Made by a program: the position numbers and the translations under genes. Positions 1 to 13,679 of a stretch of DNA of 64,000 nt are shown here, piece by piece; position 1 is the stretch's first letter, and each line of letters opens with the position of its first letter. The notes beneath the pieces were generated by a model. That model saw only the letters and a list, made by a program, of their open reading frames with translations, searched no databases and was not told the DNA's origin. Origin of the DNA: Lathyrus oleraceus. Its lineage: Eukaryota; Streptophyta; Magnoliopsida; Fabales; Fabaceae. The stretch is taken from the NCBI RefSeq assembly GCF_024323335.1, contig NC_066581.1, positions 183,288,830-183,352,829 of the forward strand. Reading direction: 5' to 3'.

Positions 1-1800
1 CAATATTTACAAAACTAACAAAACTAGGTTTGACTCTCTAAAAAGTCCCTAGTGAAGTCGCCGGTTCTCACGACGCGAAAAATTCGAGATGTATTCGAAA
101 AACAATGAAGTCGCCATTAAATTTTATTTTTATAGGGAAAACATTGAAAAAACCCTTAAATAACAAAAAGATGGTCATCACAATCAAATTTTGGTTCAAG
201 AGTCGATTATGCTTAGGGAACGTGTTAACACCCTATGACATCCGTTTTTTAAAAACAATCACTTCTAATTAATTTTGAAAAAAGATATTATTAACTTTAA
301 TATATTTAATTTTTACTAATTATTAAACACAAAGTATGACATATTTACAAGAAACAAGAAAAAGTTTTTTTTTATTAGGGTGGTAGACAAGATTTGATTC
401 TTGCTCCTACTTATCTCCCAGTGCGATGGAGAACTCAAAGCTACATAGTTCTTGGGTAAATAAATCTTGTGTATTGGTTGATTTTAAATAAAACTATTTG
501 ATCGTGCTAAGGCAAAAAGAAAATTGTTTGTTGGTTGTAGTTGTTTTTAGGAGTAAGACAAGTGTCCAAACAAGCAAGCGATGCAACTTGTGTCAGAACA
601 CTCAAGGATAAAAGGGATGCACATCCAATTAACGTATTTAATCCAATTTAGTTTATGAGATTCAAAACAATCAAGTTGTACAACTTGCATCTTGAAAACT
701 CGATGATTAAAATAGATCTACATCTATTTAACCGATTGTCACACGATTTGGTTGTTATGTCGAGACTTAGAATAACCAAGTTGGATTTAGGAAGGAAGAC
801 AAGCATTCTAAAAAGCAAGTCTTATGACTTGTGTACGAGCACTTGAGGATAAAGAGGGCATATGTCCAATTAATCCTTTTTTAATCTAGTTTTGTTTATG
901 ATATTCAAAACGATTAAGTTATACAACTCGCGTCTTGAGAACTTGACAATTAAAATATATGTACATCTATTTAACCGGTTTTCACATGATTTAGTTTGTA
1001 AGGCAAGACTTAGAACAACCAAGTTGCATTCGGGAAGGAAGACAGGCATTCAAAAAAGCAAGTTGTACGACTTGTGTTCGAGCACTCGAGAATAAAGAGG
1101 ATGTACGTCCAATTAATCCTTTTTTGATATAATAAAAGGATAAACTCAAAGCGATCAAGTTATTATTATTACTTTATAGTTTTTTATTTGAAAAGACAAC
1201 AACATGATTTTTATTAGTTTTAGTGTTCAAAGTTGTTTTTTTGGGGTGCTCTAAACCATAGATCTTGATGGTTCTTACTTTTTAAAGTGATTTTAGATTT
1301 AAAACATATCTAGTATCGAAAAGAAACTAAGTTCTTTTATGTTAAAAAGAGTGGTATATACAAGATATCTTACATGCTTTTGGTTTGAAATCAAATAAAG
1401 GTAAATAAAATAAAATAAAATATAGATGTTAATGCTATGATGAGCTTAAAATTACAAATATTAAAAAGCAGAGCCACGTCACAAGCATATTATTACATGA
1501 CAAAAATTCTACAAAGTAAAAGATGAAAAGATGGAATGATAGTTACCAACCAAGAGCTTTGAAGGTTAAAGTCTTGGGTCCTACTATCAAGACCTTTAAT
1601 AGCTCCTTCTTACACTCTCAGCATAAAAGAAACTCTTTTTCTCTCTCAATTTTTTCAGCACTTCTTTACTCTAAAAAAGTTCTCCATTTTCTCACAAGAA
1701 TGACCACTATTTATAGTGGAATACTAGGGTTTTGGATGGGAATAATGATAAACTTTACTAAGGTTTTAAGATAGTGATGTGAAGTGAAAAAAACAGGTTT
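1..1800 (-). mobile_element. Possible Ogre/Tat-like LTR remnant, minus orientation
   Basis: The first 250 bases follow the same plan as the U5 end of the Ogre LTR at 40053: a GTCGCC block, then a run around 'tttatttttatagggaaa', then a motif reading 'ttatgcttagggaacgtg' and 'aacaccct'. Near 1711-1724 there is a TATA-like CTATAAATAG on the minus strand, comparable to the TATA box in the Ogre LTRs. Together these suggest a diverged LTR read on the minus strand, with its R/U5 end at the left. Neither terminus nor a target duplication could be fixed, and the left part may continue outside the window. Short ORFs here have no recognisable product. Confidence 0.33.
545..1165. repeat. Tandem repeat, about 240-bp unit, ~2.5 copies
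   Basis: Blocks beginning 'tttatgagattcaaaac' (about 652) and 'tttatgatattcaaaac' (about 894) start successive units. The shared block 'aagacaagcattc' / 'aagacaggcattc' recurs near 797 and 1040, and a partial first copy begins near 553. Copies differ by many substitutions, so the array is old. The two short ORFs at 655 and 892 are copies of one repeat unit rather than genes. Confidence 0.8.
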
Positions 1801-2756
1801 GGGAGAGGTAACAATGTTGTCAAAACTTGGTTTCTAAGAGCATTCACATCCATCAAACCCATTTAAATTTTTTAAATGTGTCCCACTTAATATTTTATAT
1901 TATTTTACATTTCTGAAAAATATAAGCACCTAAACTACATTTGATAAATATCCATACAATCCATTAAAAAATTTAAAATGGATTCCACTTAACTATTTAG
2001 TACATCTCAAAAATTAACTATACACGCTTTTTTCAATTTTATTGAATCGAAGGAATAAAAAACATTTGTTACTGTAACGACTTTGTAAGGTTAAAGAACG
2101 ATATTAAAAGTGAAACACCCATAAAAATATGACACAACTATGTTGGTTTAAGTGAAAGAACTCCATATTTGAAATGATATTTATGCTCTAAGTCATCCAA
2201 AATGCATCATGCAAGGCAACAAATGTATCATCAAAGTGGTAAGACAGAAGAAGGGTAAATGTGAAAGTAAAAAATGACTAGCACCAAAGAGGAAGATTCT
2301 TTGGTTAATGTTAAATATTAACCTTGGTAAATCCCTAATTAGTCTTTGAACAGATTAAAGATTTTGTCATTTTTCCTTTGTCTTTGAGCTTAAAATTTGA
2401 AATTTTGCTTGAAAATACTAAAATCTTAAATGCATGACTTTTAGGATTTTCATGATGAGATTAAAAATAAATGATAAATATAGTGATGAATCAAATTAGA
2501 AGACTAAAGTAAACTTTTCTTAGAAGATTAATTGAAAATAATGATGATGGTAAAAAGCAATTAAATTAAATTATAATCATTTTTTAAAGAAATTTAGCCT
2601 CTAAATAAACAAAATTCTTAATTTGATTATTTTGTGAGATTTTTTTTTTACTATAAATGAAGAAAATGTGAAACAATAAAAATTAAGAACATATCTATAT
2701 TTAATAAAAAAATTAATTTCGGACAAAATTGGGTTACTACATCTATCCTGAATAAT
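1801..2756. other. AT-rich DNA, nothing recognised
   Basis: No coding motif, RNA gene or terminal repeat could be recognised on either strand. The stretch is AT-rich with short homopolymers. Confidence 0.5.
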
Positions 2757-2868
2757 ATGTGTGTGTGTGCGTGCATGTGTGTCTGTGTGTGTTTTGTGTG
2801 TATGTGTGTGTGTGAGTGCTTTCGTGTGTGTGTGTACACACACACACACACAAATACACACACATATA
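2757..2868. repeat. Compound GT/AC microsatellite with inverted halves
   Basis: An interrupted GT run (about 2758-2834) is followed directly by an AC run (2835-2866). The join is a GT-to-AC switch, so the two halves can pair as a hairpin. The ORFs called on the minus strand are only translated CA repeats. Confidence 0.9.
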
Positions 2869-3180
2869 TTGATGTTATTTTATATAATTATAAATCATAG
2901 AGTATTATGTTATTCTTGTGCTCATTAATTTTATATATTGATAAATATGTAATTGATTTTAAGAAATAATTGACCATTGACTACGACTATTAGATTCAGA
3001 ACTATAGTAATTCCTCCATAGATAGTGGAATAATGAATTATTTGTTGTGACTAACAAATTAGTGTGCAATAAAATTTTCAATAACATTAATTTGCACAAG
3101 GTATTAGGGAGTTCTTTTTGAGAAAGGGATTCTCAGCCAAGGAATTAATGTTAGCCTTTTTTTCTAATATGCTGTGATTC
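2869..3180. other. AT-rich spacer, nothing recognised
   Basis: No feature could be supported in this stretch. Confidence 0.5.
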
Positions 3181-3805
3181 TAGCTGGGTATTATATTGGT
3201 ATATTATCAAATGACCCATAAGGGGCAAAGTGAGAGGGGAAAGGCGTAACATACTATTCAAAAAACTTCCTGGTCACCCATTTTTTATTTCAAGCACCCA
3301 TCATTTGGATGGGATGATCATTCCTCAAATACGTCACCCACTTCTTGAAAAATTAGCCTGAAGTGCGGGGACGTTGGAAGTGACATTCCCAAATCCACAA
3401 CGGTGCAGAGAAGGAGTTAGGGGGAAAGTTAACCACATTCTTTTAAATAATAGAGGATTGATTGTCCCCATTCTCTAGCTCTTAGAACTAGTTGTCACTT
3501 CCTACTGATCATAGATCTAGGCCTAGGAACTCCTATAAATACCTCAACCCTAAGGGTGATAGCGGATACTATCTCATTACAAAAATACCACATATAAAAC
3601 TTCTCATTTCCCTGCATAACTTATAAATAAACCTCCTAATAGACTTTTAAAGTCTCTGACAACCCTTAATCTTTAGGTGCTGTCATGTATTGTACTTTTA
3701 ACAAGTACAATTAACATCCACCACGGACCCAGGTAAAAGTAACATGGGCCACCATTACTACACCCAATCATATTGTTATCCTCATGTACAATTACTCCAC
3801 CCACA
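3181..3805 (+). mobile_element. Probable gypsy LTR/leader remnant before a gag fragment
   Basis: The region is less AT-rich than its surroundings and contains a plant-type TATA box, CCTATAAATACC (about 3532-3543). A leader-like stretch follows and then, at 3806, an ATG that opens a gypsy gag fragment. This order (promoter, leader, gag) is what a 5' LTR plus untranslated leader would give. I could not find a primer binding site or define the LTR ends. Confidence 0.38.
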
Positions 3806-4231
3806 ATGGTAAAAAAGAAGGTAACAACTCCAACCAATAATGAATCTGATGTCAAGGAGAACGCCATGGTAGAGATGTTAGCTTCCATGGACGATTTACG
3901 CTGCCATAATCAAATATTGAAGGATAACGTCCTCCACATCTAGAAATTTAAGCAAGAAACTGAACCTTCGGAAGAGGTTGAAATATTGGGTCCCTAACCT
4001 CTCTCATACTAAATATGAGAGGCTCCAATTCCGTATAATTTTAAGCTTCCCTCCTTGGCTAAGTTGATAGGTGCAACGACTCGACGAACATGTCGCTTCC
4101 ATCAACATGAAAATGGAAGTTATTAGGGCTCTTAATTCCTTGAAGTGCAATCTCCTCTTTGGAAACTTCAAAGATCCAACCTTGAGGTGGTACATGGTTT
4201 TGCCTCGACTCTCCATTACCAACTACAACTA
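3806..4231 (+). pseudogene. Ty3/gypsy gag, N-terminal fragment
   Basis: Starting at the ATG at 3806 one frame reads MVKKKVTTPTNNESDV, with a coiled-coil-like stretch. Near 4140-4230 lies the gag core signature 'FKDPTLRWYMVLPRLSITNY', typical of plant Tat-type gypsy gag proteins (capsid region). In-frame stops occur near 3941 and 3994, and at least one frame change is needed, so it cannot make a full protein. Translation breaks at about 4231, where the CACTA-like insertion begins; the matching downstream half starts at about 8767 with 'YQDLINKLVHQF'. Known role of the family: capsid protein of virus-like particles. The boundary is placed by protein continuity, not by a clear target duplication. 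Confidence 0.6.
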
Positions 4232-5886
4232 CTATAAATAATACATTTCATGATAAAGTTTTAACTCGATCCACCAATAGCTGAGATATATGTTCTTGGA
4301 GCGCCATCATTATTTTTTTTTAAAACAAATATACAACATATACCCTCGGTTATTACCAAAATCAAGGAAATACAACTACCAAGGAGCTCGCTTCGAATCT
4401 TAATTACTATATTTGATGCTTTATTTTTGATTAGTTTAGGATCACATGATGTCTTTCCCTTTTCCATTTTCCCTTTTTTATTTATTTTTAATTTGTACTA
4501 CCCTCGTTTATATTGGACAACCGAGGGGTAATATCTTTTGCATCAATATTTTCAAATGCTTTTTTGATATATTATGTTTAATTATTAATTAATCTATTAC
4601 TTATGTTTTATCTAAAAACCAACGTGATAGTTATTTTAAATGAATTCCTAAAATATGGCGTTATGGAGCGTTTATATATATTTTTAAATTTTTTAATTAA
4701 TATATTCCCTCGATTTTGCCTAAACACTGACGTGTTTGTTCTTTGTATGAATACTTTAGAGAACTAGACTCTAACTTTTCATTTACCTATCATCAAACAC
4801 TCTAACTTCATTGTCATTCTCTTCACAAAACCCTAGGCGATTTTCATAAAAACTCTTTCAACATCAACCCGAACATCATCTCTTTTCAACGTCAAATCTT
4901 CCAATATCAACTCGAACATAATCTCTTTTAAAAACTCATTGAAACTTTGTCATCATGTTTGAGGTACGTAACTCACACTGAAATGTTCATAGAAATGACG
5001 TTAATTTTAGAAATGTTCATAGAAATGTTGTTAGAAATTTTATTAGAAATGTTGTTACGCACCATGGTGTTAGTTTTAGAAATGTTCATAAAAAAGGTAA
5101 TACCACTGAAATGTACGTAACTTTTCCATATATGTTGGTTTTTTGAAATGTTTCATCATAACTTGTTGTTTTAATATTTAATCATGTTCATGCAATGTGT
5201 TAGAAATAGTAACATGTGTTTAAATTTGTGTTAGAAATAAACATTGTGTTATTACTTAAGTGTTGTGTATGTTTCTAGTTAGTATAATTCTATCGTCTCT
5301 CTCTACTTCATATTTCTAGTTAGTATGTTTCAATGTTCTTATTCATTTTGGATGAAGTGTTGTGTGATATGGCTTTGAAGTTCATGTTTGTGGATCTCTG
5401 TTATATGTTGCTATTTTTCTTAATTTACACAGACATGGGTGATTCGACAAGTACCTCTCATACAACATTTTTTGCAATCTCTGTTAATACAAAAATAAAA
5501 GAAAAACTAGAGGTGCCACGATGTTGACCAAGGTTAAAAAATCCCACGAAAGTAGTGTTCGCTCCCTGAATAATTTTAATCTAAAAACTAGTAAGGCTTA
5601 TGGTGAAAATGATGATGACTTTAAGGGTTAGCTGACATTACAAGATAGAAGCAAAGTGAGTATTTTGATAGATAATTAGAACGATATTGACGGTGATTTG
5701 GAAGATAACATATGAACCGATATTACAGTATTTATTATGAATTTTATGATTTGTTTTACAAGTATATATAATCATTAACTTTTTTGGTATAATACTAATA
5801 TCAACTCTATTATGTAAACATAGAAAGTGTTTATTGTTCCAGAGGATAGTATGCTGAAAAAGAAATAACTTACATATGCTGGTAAG

Positions 5887-6535
5887 CGTTTGAGGGGCTT
5901 TAAGACACAACTCACATATGATTATATTAATCATCCAAAAGATAACGAAGCGCCTCCATACATGAAGAATTCATATATTGATAAGAAAGTTTGGGAGGAT
6001 TTTGTAAAGTCCCGCACCACTCCTGATTTTTTGTCTAAGAGCCAAAAAGGAAAGGAGAATAGAGCTAGAAATATATGTCCACATAGATTGTTTCGTGGAG
6101 GAAATGATAAAATTGAACAAAAAATGATTAATGAAAAAAGAAAACAATGGGAGATAGAGTTATGAGATCCTTTTAGAAGCCTTGATCACTGTCCATCTCC
6201 ACCATCACGCCATAATAAATGGAAGAGGGAACGTAAAAGACTAGGTGGCAAGCTCACATCAGAGGCTACACGCGAAGTGGCTAAAAAAATTGCAATGATA
6301 TACTTTTTTCAACATTACTTATTTTAGTTAATTCAATTTGGTAAATATGGACTTTTATATATGTTGTAGGATGTACTAGTTGAACAATCCAAAGTTGGTA
6401 TTTTCGTTCCACGAGATCGTCATAGTATCTTGGTAGAAGCGATTGTAATTGAGGAGCATTTTGGGCATGTAAGTGGTTTTGGAAGAGGCATCAGCTTGAA
6501 GTTATTTTGGACCATTACAATCAATTAACGAAGTA
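5887..6535 (+). pseudogene. Plant transposase remnant (Ptta/En/Spm type)
   Basis: The protein reads through a block with 'KKVWEDFVKSRTTPDFL', then a charged 'KGKENRARNICPHRLFRGG' motif and a Lys/Glu-rich helix, then 'RHNKWKRERKRLGGKLTSE' after a stop at 6163-6165. After a probable intron (acceptor 'tatatgttgtag' ending at about 6369) it resumes as 'VLVEQSKVGIFVPRD' and ends with 'VSGFGRGIS'. This order matches the C-terminal half of the plant transposase family found with En/Spm elements, proposed to bind or act with transposon DNA. Stops and a missing N-terminus make it non-functional. The start at 5887-5890 is arbitrary. Confidence 0.6.
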
Positions 6536-6841
6536 AACCGTAAGAGAGAAATTAAAGAGATAGTTCCTGAAAATATGGGGGGGAGATATTAGAATAGAAA
6601 TGAGAGAAGTAGACTCAGAAGATGATGGAGAAGTGGACTCATGGGGAACGTGGGAGGGTGCATCTAGAGGAGTGGGAGAGGATGTTATGGGAGGAGTAGG
6701 AGAGGATGTTGCAAGAGGTGCAGAAAGGGTCTAGGAGGAGCGAGAGAGGTTATCTGAGGTTGATCGAGAGAAGTGTACCCGCGATGTGATTGAGGTTTAA
6801 GTATAATTTAAAATAATCGTGTTGTATGTTGTTGTTATTGT

Positions 6842-7075
6842 TTGTATATTTTAGTTTTTGCATTGCATTTCAGTTTTTTTATTATGCAGAAATTGAAATC
6901 AATGGGTGTGCTTAACCATCCAATTATAGCTCAGTTGGACATACATGATAAAGTAGTTGATAAAATTATTATGGGTGGTGCGAGCACAAAGCATAGATGT
7001 TTTATCCCGCATCACAATATTGAGATCACACAACCTCAACTAGATAATATACAAGGGATATCAAGGATGATATAG
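6842..7075 (+). pseudogene. Unrecognised ORF inside the CACTA-like element
   Basis: This is a 77-codon open frame with 'KIIMGGASTKHRCFIPHHNIEITQ'-type sequence. It lies between the transposase remnant and the Ulp1-like remnant and is probably part of the same multi-exon transposon gene. I do not recognise a domain. The start is not supported by any motif. Confidence 0.3.
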
Positions 7076-7539
7076 GAGACTTTAGACATCTACAACTTTA
7101 AATTAAAACTTGAACCACAACAATCTTTTATACTTTATAAGAGTTGTCTTGTGAAATTTTCGAAGGCGTATGATTAGCTGAACATACTCATACTACAATT
7201 GTGGTGCTCGTAAGTATAATTTTTACGGCAATTTTAATTTATATTCATTGTTATCATACTTTAACATAAAGATTTGAATTTTGAATTAACTTTTAATTAG
7301 GTCCATGCATGAGATGTGTGTTGAAAGGAAATTGAAAAAAATATTGTTTTTTAGATCCATTGAACATTCAATTTCAAGGGAATGCAACAAATACTATCAA
7401 GATGTACATACAAAATAAGTCGGTTAATGAGAATAAAGATTGTTACATGGAATTGTTTTACCATAAGCAAGTATATATTAATTTGTGTTTTCATTTATAA
7501 ATTGATTTTATACATATTATTAATTATTATGAATGTTTA

Positions 7540-8205
7540 TGTAGGAACCATTGACAACTAATTATTTTATGTCTGAAGCAAAATATTATAGTTATGTTAT
7601 GTTCGTTACACTATAAACTTAATGAAGACATGCAAAATGTTTTGAGCGGGTAAGTGATATTATTTGTAAGAATCAATTTACCTTTAGTTTTGAATAACTT
7701 TTTATTCATATTTAATTTTTAGCGATATGTAGAAACTATGAAGGGATACAATTTTGTTAAATGTAATATACTTGATAAAAGGCCAAAGTTGATTTCCTCA
7801 AATGCAACTATTACTTATGCTTTTTGACATTATTTTATTTTTGCTAATGTATTATTTGTGTTTTGTGTGTATTAATTAGTAACTATATAAAAATTTGTAG
7901 TCACGAAAATAACTCAACAACTTTGAATGTGGATACTATGTTATGAGACATATGTTTAATATTATCTCTGGAGGCATTACCAATGCATGGCTTAAGGTAT
8001 TAACTTTATCCATATACATGTAGTTTATATATATATTTGTTAAGTTAATATTGTTATTGTTAGCTTATCATAATTTAAATTTTGTTCATATTATAGGGTT
8101 TTAGCAACGAAGCATCATTCCCACAAGAAGACGTATATGACATCCGATCATGTTGGACCGGTTCCTTCCTATCTTATAATGAATCTCAAAAACACTAGTT
8201 TTGCT
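7540..8205 (+). pseudogene. Ulp1-like (C48) cysteine peptidase remnant in transposon
   Basis: Exon-like pieces separated by AT-rich gaps read 'EPLTTNYFMSEAKYYSY' (about 7551), then 'FECGYYVMRHMFNIISGG' (about 7922-7975), then 'EASFPQEDVYDIRSCW' (about 8107). The middle piece is the catalytic cysteine neighbourhood of transposon-borne Ulp1 peptidases (Cys codon near 7928). The final piece fits the usual C-terminal acidic tail. Such domains are deSUMOylase-like proteins captured by plant DNA transposons; their role in transposition is not established. No complete frame remains. Confidence 0.6.
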
Positions 8206-8766
8206 TGGTTGTTGTAAGTAGTGTATATAAGTTTTGTCATTATAGATGCAAATATGTATAGGTTAAAATATGTATAGGTTTCCTTAGTAGAGGTTTTGTG
8301 TATCCTAAATGTCATTAGAAGTATTGTAAGTATTATGCATTTGGTGTTGTAAACAATGTAAACTTGATATTCTATATTATATTCTATGTTATATTCTGTA
8401 TAAAATATAAATGATTAGATTTTGTCACATAATTTTTAGTTTATGCGTAAAAAATGATACAAGTCAGTCAAAATGAGATTTAAAACAAACAATAAATGGA
8501 GAAAATAGGTTATTAACAAAAACCAACGTAAATACTGGCCTTTACCCCTCGGTTATTAACAAAAACCGAGAGTTATATAGTGCGCGTTACATAGTTTTTA
8601 AAATAAAAAAATATTATTGATGTGGATCAAACCAATGACCTTTTCAACTATCCCATCGATTATTCAAAAATTGAAGGGTAGGGTGACAACCTTCGTTACC
8701 TCACTTGTCTAACCGAGGTAAAATCTCTTTCACGTTCGAGGTAAAATGGGTATATTTTTAATAATG

Positions 8767-9050
8767 TACCAAGATTTAATAAACAAACTAGTCCACCAGT
8801 TTGCAGCAAGTAGAGACAAAAAAAGATTGCCTCCACTAGCATTTTCAACATTTGTCAAGGCCCCTCTGAATCTCTAAGAGAGTATTTCACCCTTTTTAAT
8901 GAGGCGACAACCAAGGTCGTCCACCCTAAAGAAATTTTTATAGGAGCATTTCAAAATGGACTCAATAGTGATATGGTAAACATAGACTACTACTCCATCT
9001 ATATTAATAACCAAATCAAATTGGCGATTCCAAAGTCATGTTGTGTCTAG
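8767..9050 (+). pseudogene. Ty3/gypsy gag, second fragment
   Basis: This continues the gag interrupted at 4231: 'YQDLINKLVHQFAASRD', then after a frame change 'GPSESLREYFTLFNEAT' and 'IFIGAFQNGL'. The last pieces are the well-conserved C-terminal part of the retrotransposon gag domain. Frameshifts and a diverged tail show decay. It is the right half of the target gene of the CACTA-like insertion. Confidence 0.65.
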
Positions 9051-9510
9051 GAAATGAAAACAAAATATAAGCAAAGGAAATTAACGCATATTAATAATGT
9101 CATGCTGATAAATGGCATATGTGTTTATGGCTCAACTTTGTAGTCTTTTAATATCGAAGGGATTCCCATTGTCTTTGACCTAAAGTCATTAACTGTGGAA
9201 TCCAAAGTTACGTTGCAACATGTTTTTATCAGGAAAGCATCAAGTCCTTGAAATACTTAGAGGTCTTGGTTGTGATGGAATTTGGAATTTATACTTTCTT
9301 GTTTGATAAAAAAGGATGTGATCGTTTAACTCACACCTCTTAATACATTGGAACATTATCAACTTGGACCAATACATAGTTAGGTAACTATTCAGTGATC
9401 CACTTGTTATGTGAGGTACTAGGCGTTCCCCATGAGCAAGAGGATAAAAACGTTTGTCTCATTTGAGCCATGGACATGTTCCATATTAATTCAGAGCAAA
9501 ATAAGGTGAT
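8965..9510 (+). repeat. 0.5 kb diverged direct repeat, copy 1
   Basis: Starting near 'gatatggtaaacatagacta', the sequence matches 9777-10268 in order. Shared blocks include 'ctactccatct', 'ggaaatgaaaac', 'caacatgtttttatca' and 'aattcagagcaaaataagg'. Substitutions and small indels are frequent. The first part overlaps the gag fragment, so the duplicated unit includes retroelement sequence. Confidence 0.75.
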
Positions 9511-9776
9511 GTTCCTGAGACCTATCCATAATCAATAAGTTTGGTTTTTTATCTACTAAGCATTACCTAAGGTATGATATCACACTCATTCATTCCATCA
9601 ACCATGAATGCAAGTTTCAGTTTAGGGAAATAGAATTCTCAACCATCACCACTATCTTGTCTCACCTTGGTTGGGAAAAATTTAGCTCCAGCCTCTACTC
9701 TGCCAACAAAAATTGGGTGAGTGACTTCTTCATAAATTTCAAAAGAAAAAAACATGTGGTATCCTAGCCTCGATAA
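9511..9776 (+). other. Spacer between the repeat copies, possible ORF remnant
   Basis: One plus frame from about 9586 to 9760 reads continuously and includes 'WEKFSSSLYSANKNWVSDFF'. This vaguely resembles the start of the plant transposon protein found in Athila/Tat elements (compare 'NWKKLMTPPTS' in the ORF at 61467). The match is too short for a firm call. Confidence 0.25.
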
Positions 9777-10268
9777 TGAGATGGTAAATATTGATTACTA
9801 CTCCATCTCTATTAATAACATGATAAAATCGCCAATACTATAGTCATGTTGGGTTTAGGAAATGAAAACAAAGTATAATCAAAGGGAATTAACGCACATT
9901 AATTATGTCATGTTGATCAAAGGAGTCCGTACTGTCTTGGACCTATAGTTATTAATTATGGAGGCCTAATCTGCAACATGTTTTTATCATGCAGGAATCA
10001 AGTTCTCAAATTAATCATAGGCGAGGGTGCAAAGGAATTTGGAAGTTATGCTTTTTTATTTAACAAAAGATGGGTGTTGTTCAACTCATCTCTTAAAACA
10101 TTGCAAAATTGGAAACTTGGATCGATGCATAATTAGATAATTATTAACTGATCCACCTATTTTGCGAGGCATTAGGTGTTTCCCTTGAATCAGGGGATGT
10201 GAAGGTTTATCTTACCGAAGCAATCATATATTTCCAATATTAATTCAGAGCAAAATAAGGTGATGTAC
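9777..10268 (+). repeat. 0.5 kb diverged direct repeat, copy 2
   Basis: Second copy of the 8965-9510 sequence, ending with the same 'aattcagagcaaaataagg' and 'tgatgt' block. It has several deletions relative to copy 1. No intact ORF is present. Confidence 0.75.
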
Positions 10269-12799
<2,531 letters not shown>

Positions 12800-12960
12800 A
12801 ATTGTTATAAAAAATTTACATCAATCAATGCATCACAATCATCCATTTGTATTACTTTTTAAATATTTAAAATAAAAGTCAAACATTTCAAATATATCAG
12901 TGATTGTAATTAACTGACCGTGTAAATAATCTTTACACTGTCAGTGTATATCAATTATAT
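12800..12960. mobile_element. MITE-like element, copy 1 (left end degraded)
   Basis: It ends with TTTACACTGTCAGTGTAT (about 12933-12950). Its body ('catcacaatcatccatttg', 'ttaactgaccgtgtaaa') is repeated in the adjacent copy. Terminal repeats of this type are common in small nonautonomous legume DNA elements. The left terminal repeat is not recognisable. Confidence 0.55.
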
Positions 12961-12979
12961 TTTTTTATATTTTTTTTAG

Positions 12980-13158
12980 AGATTAATTACTATACACTGT
13001 CAGTGTAAAAAGTTTTACACTGTCGATTCATCACCATTATCCGTTTGTATTACTTAATAGATTTTTAAAATAAAAATCAAACTTCTTTTAATATCCGACG
13101 TCTATGATTAACTGACCGTGTAAAATCCTTTTATACTGACAGTGTATTTCAATTAAAC
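12980..13158. mobile_element. MITE-like element, copy 2
   Basis: The left end is ATACACTGTCAGTGTAAAAA (about 12993) and the right end is ATACTGACAGTGTAT (about 13134-13148), forming terminal inverted repeats around a non-coding body of about 150 bp. The body matches copy 1 in the same orientation ('ccgtttgtattactt', 'ttaactgaccgtgtaaa'). It has no coding capacity, as expected for a MITE. Confidence 0.65.
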
Positions 13159-13679
13159 TATTTTCTTTATTTTTGTTTAATATATTAGTGGTTTATAAAA
13201 ATAAAAATAAAATATTGATGAGTATCTCAATAATTTAAATATGACCGACGGCGTGTACTTTTCAAATACATAGATTACGACGTTGACAATTTTTAAATAT
13301 ATTTTATGTGTTTTAGATATTATAATATCTAATGTGTATGAATGGTGTATATACTAAAAAGCAAACCAAATAATATTGTACTATGGATTGCGTTAGAGAT
13401 AAACGAAATGGTATTATAATATGATATGCCTTTATAAATTTATAAAATTACTAATTCATAGTTGTTACTAGTTTCTAACTCACTTATCCCTTTAAAGATC
13501 AATCTAAATTTATTATTATAAATTAAATCGACAAAATATGATGAAAACAATTATGGAGTAATTCTATAATATTCACATAACAAATATTTAGTTAAGTTAG
13601 AATATGACAAATATTTAGTTAAGTTAGAATATGATATATTTATCATATCATTTTATCTTAAAGAAAAATTAAAACACAC
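13159..13679. other. AT-rich spacer with a small 27-bp tandem duplication
   Basis: At about 13578-13632 the unit 'caaatatttagttaagttag' plus a short tail occurs twice in tandem. Nothing else is recognisable. Confidence 0.5.

Larger units (their letters stand above)
4232..8766 (+). mobile_element. CACTA (En/Spm)-like DNA transposon, degenerate
   Basis: The element interrupts a gypsy gag. Near both ends are short inverted units of the type CTCGGTTAT...AACCGAG (about 4500-4530 on the left, 8545-8575 and 8700-8740 on the right), the subterminal repeat style of plant CACTA elements. Inside are a plant En/Spm-family transposase remnant (5890-6530) and an Ulp1-type peptidase remnant (7540-8200), a combination known from plant CACTA-like and Mutator-like elements. 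The exact termini are uncertain: the left end reads near CTACTATAAATAAT and the right end near TTTTTAATAATG, a degraded inverted pair, with TAC on both sides as a possible 3-bp target duplication. Confidence 0.6.

Noticed and set aside
1523..1774. 83-codon plus ORF in the left LTR-like remnant
   Set aside because: It crosses the inferred minus-strand TATA region and has no known domain.
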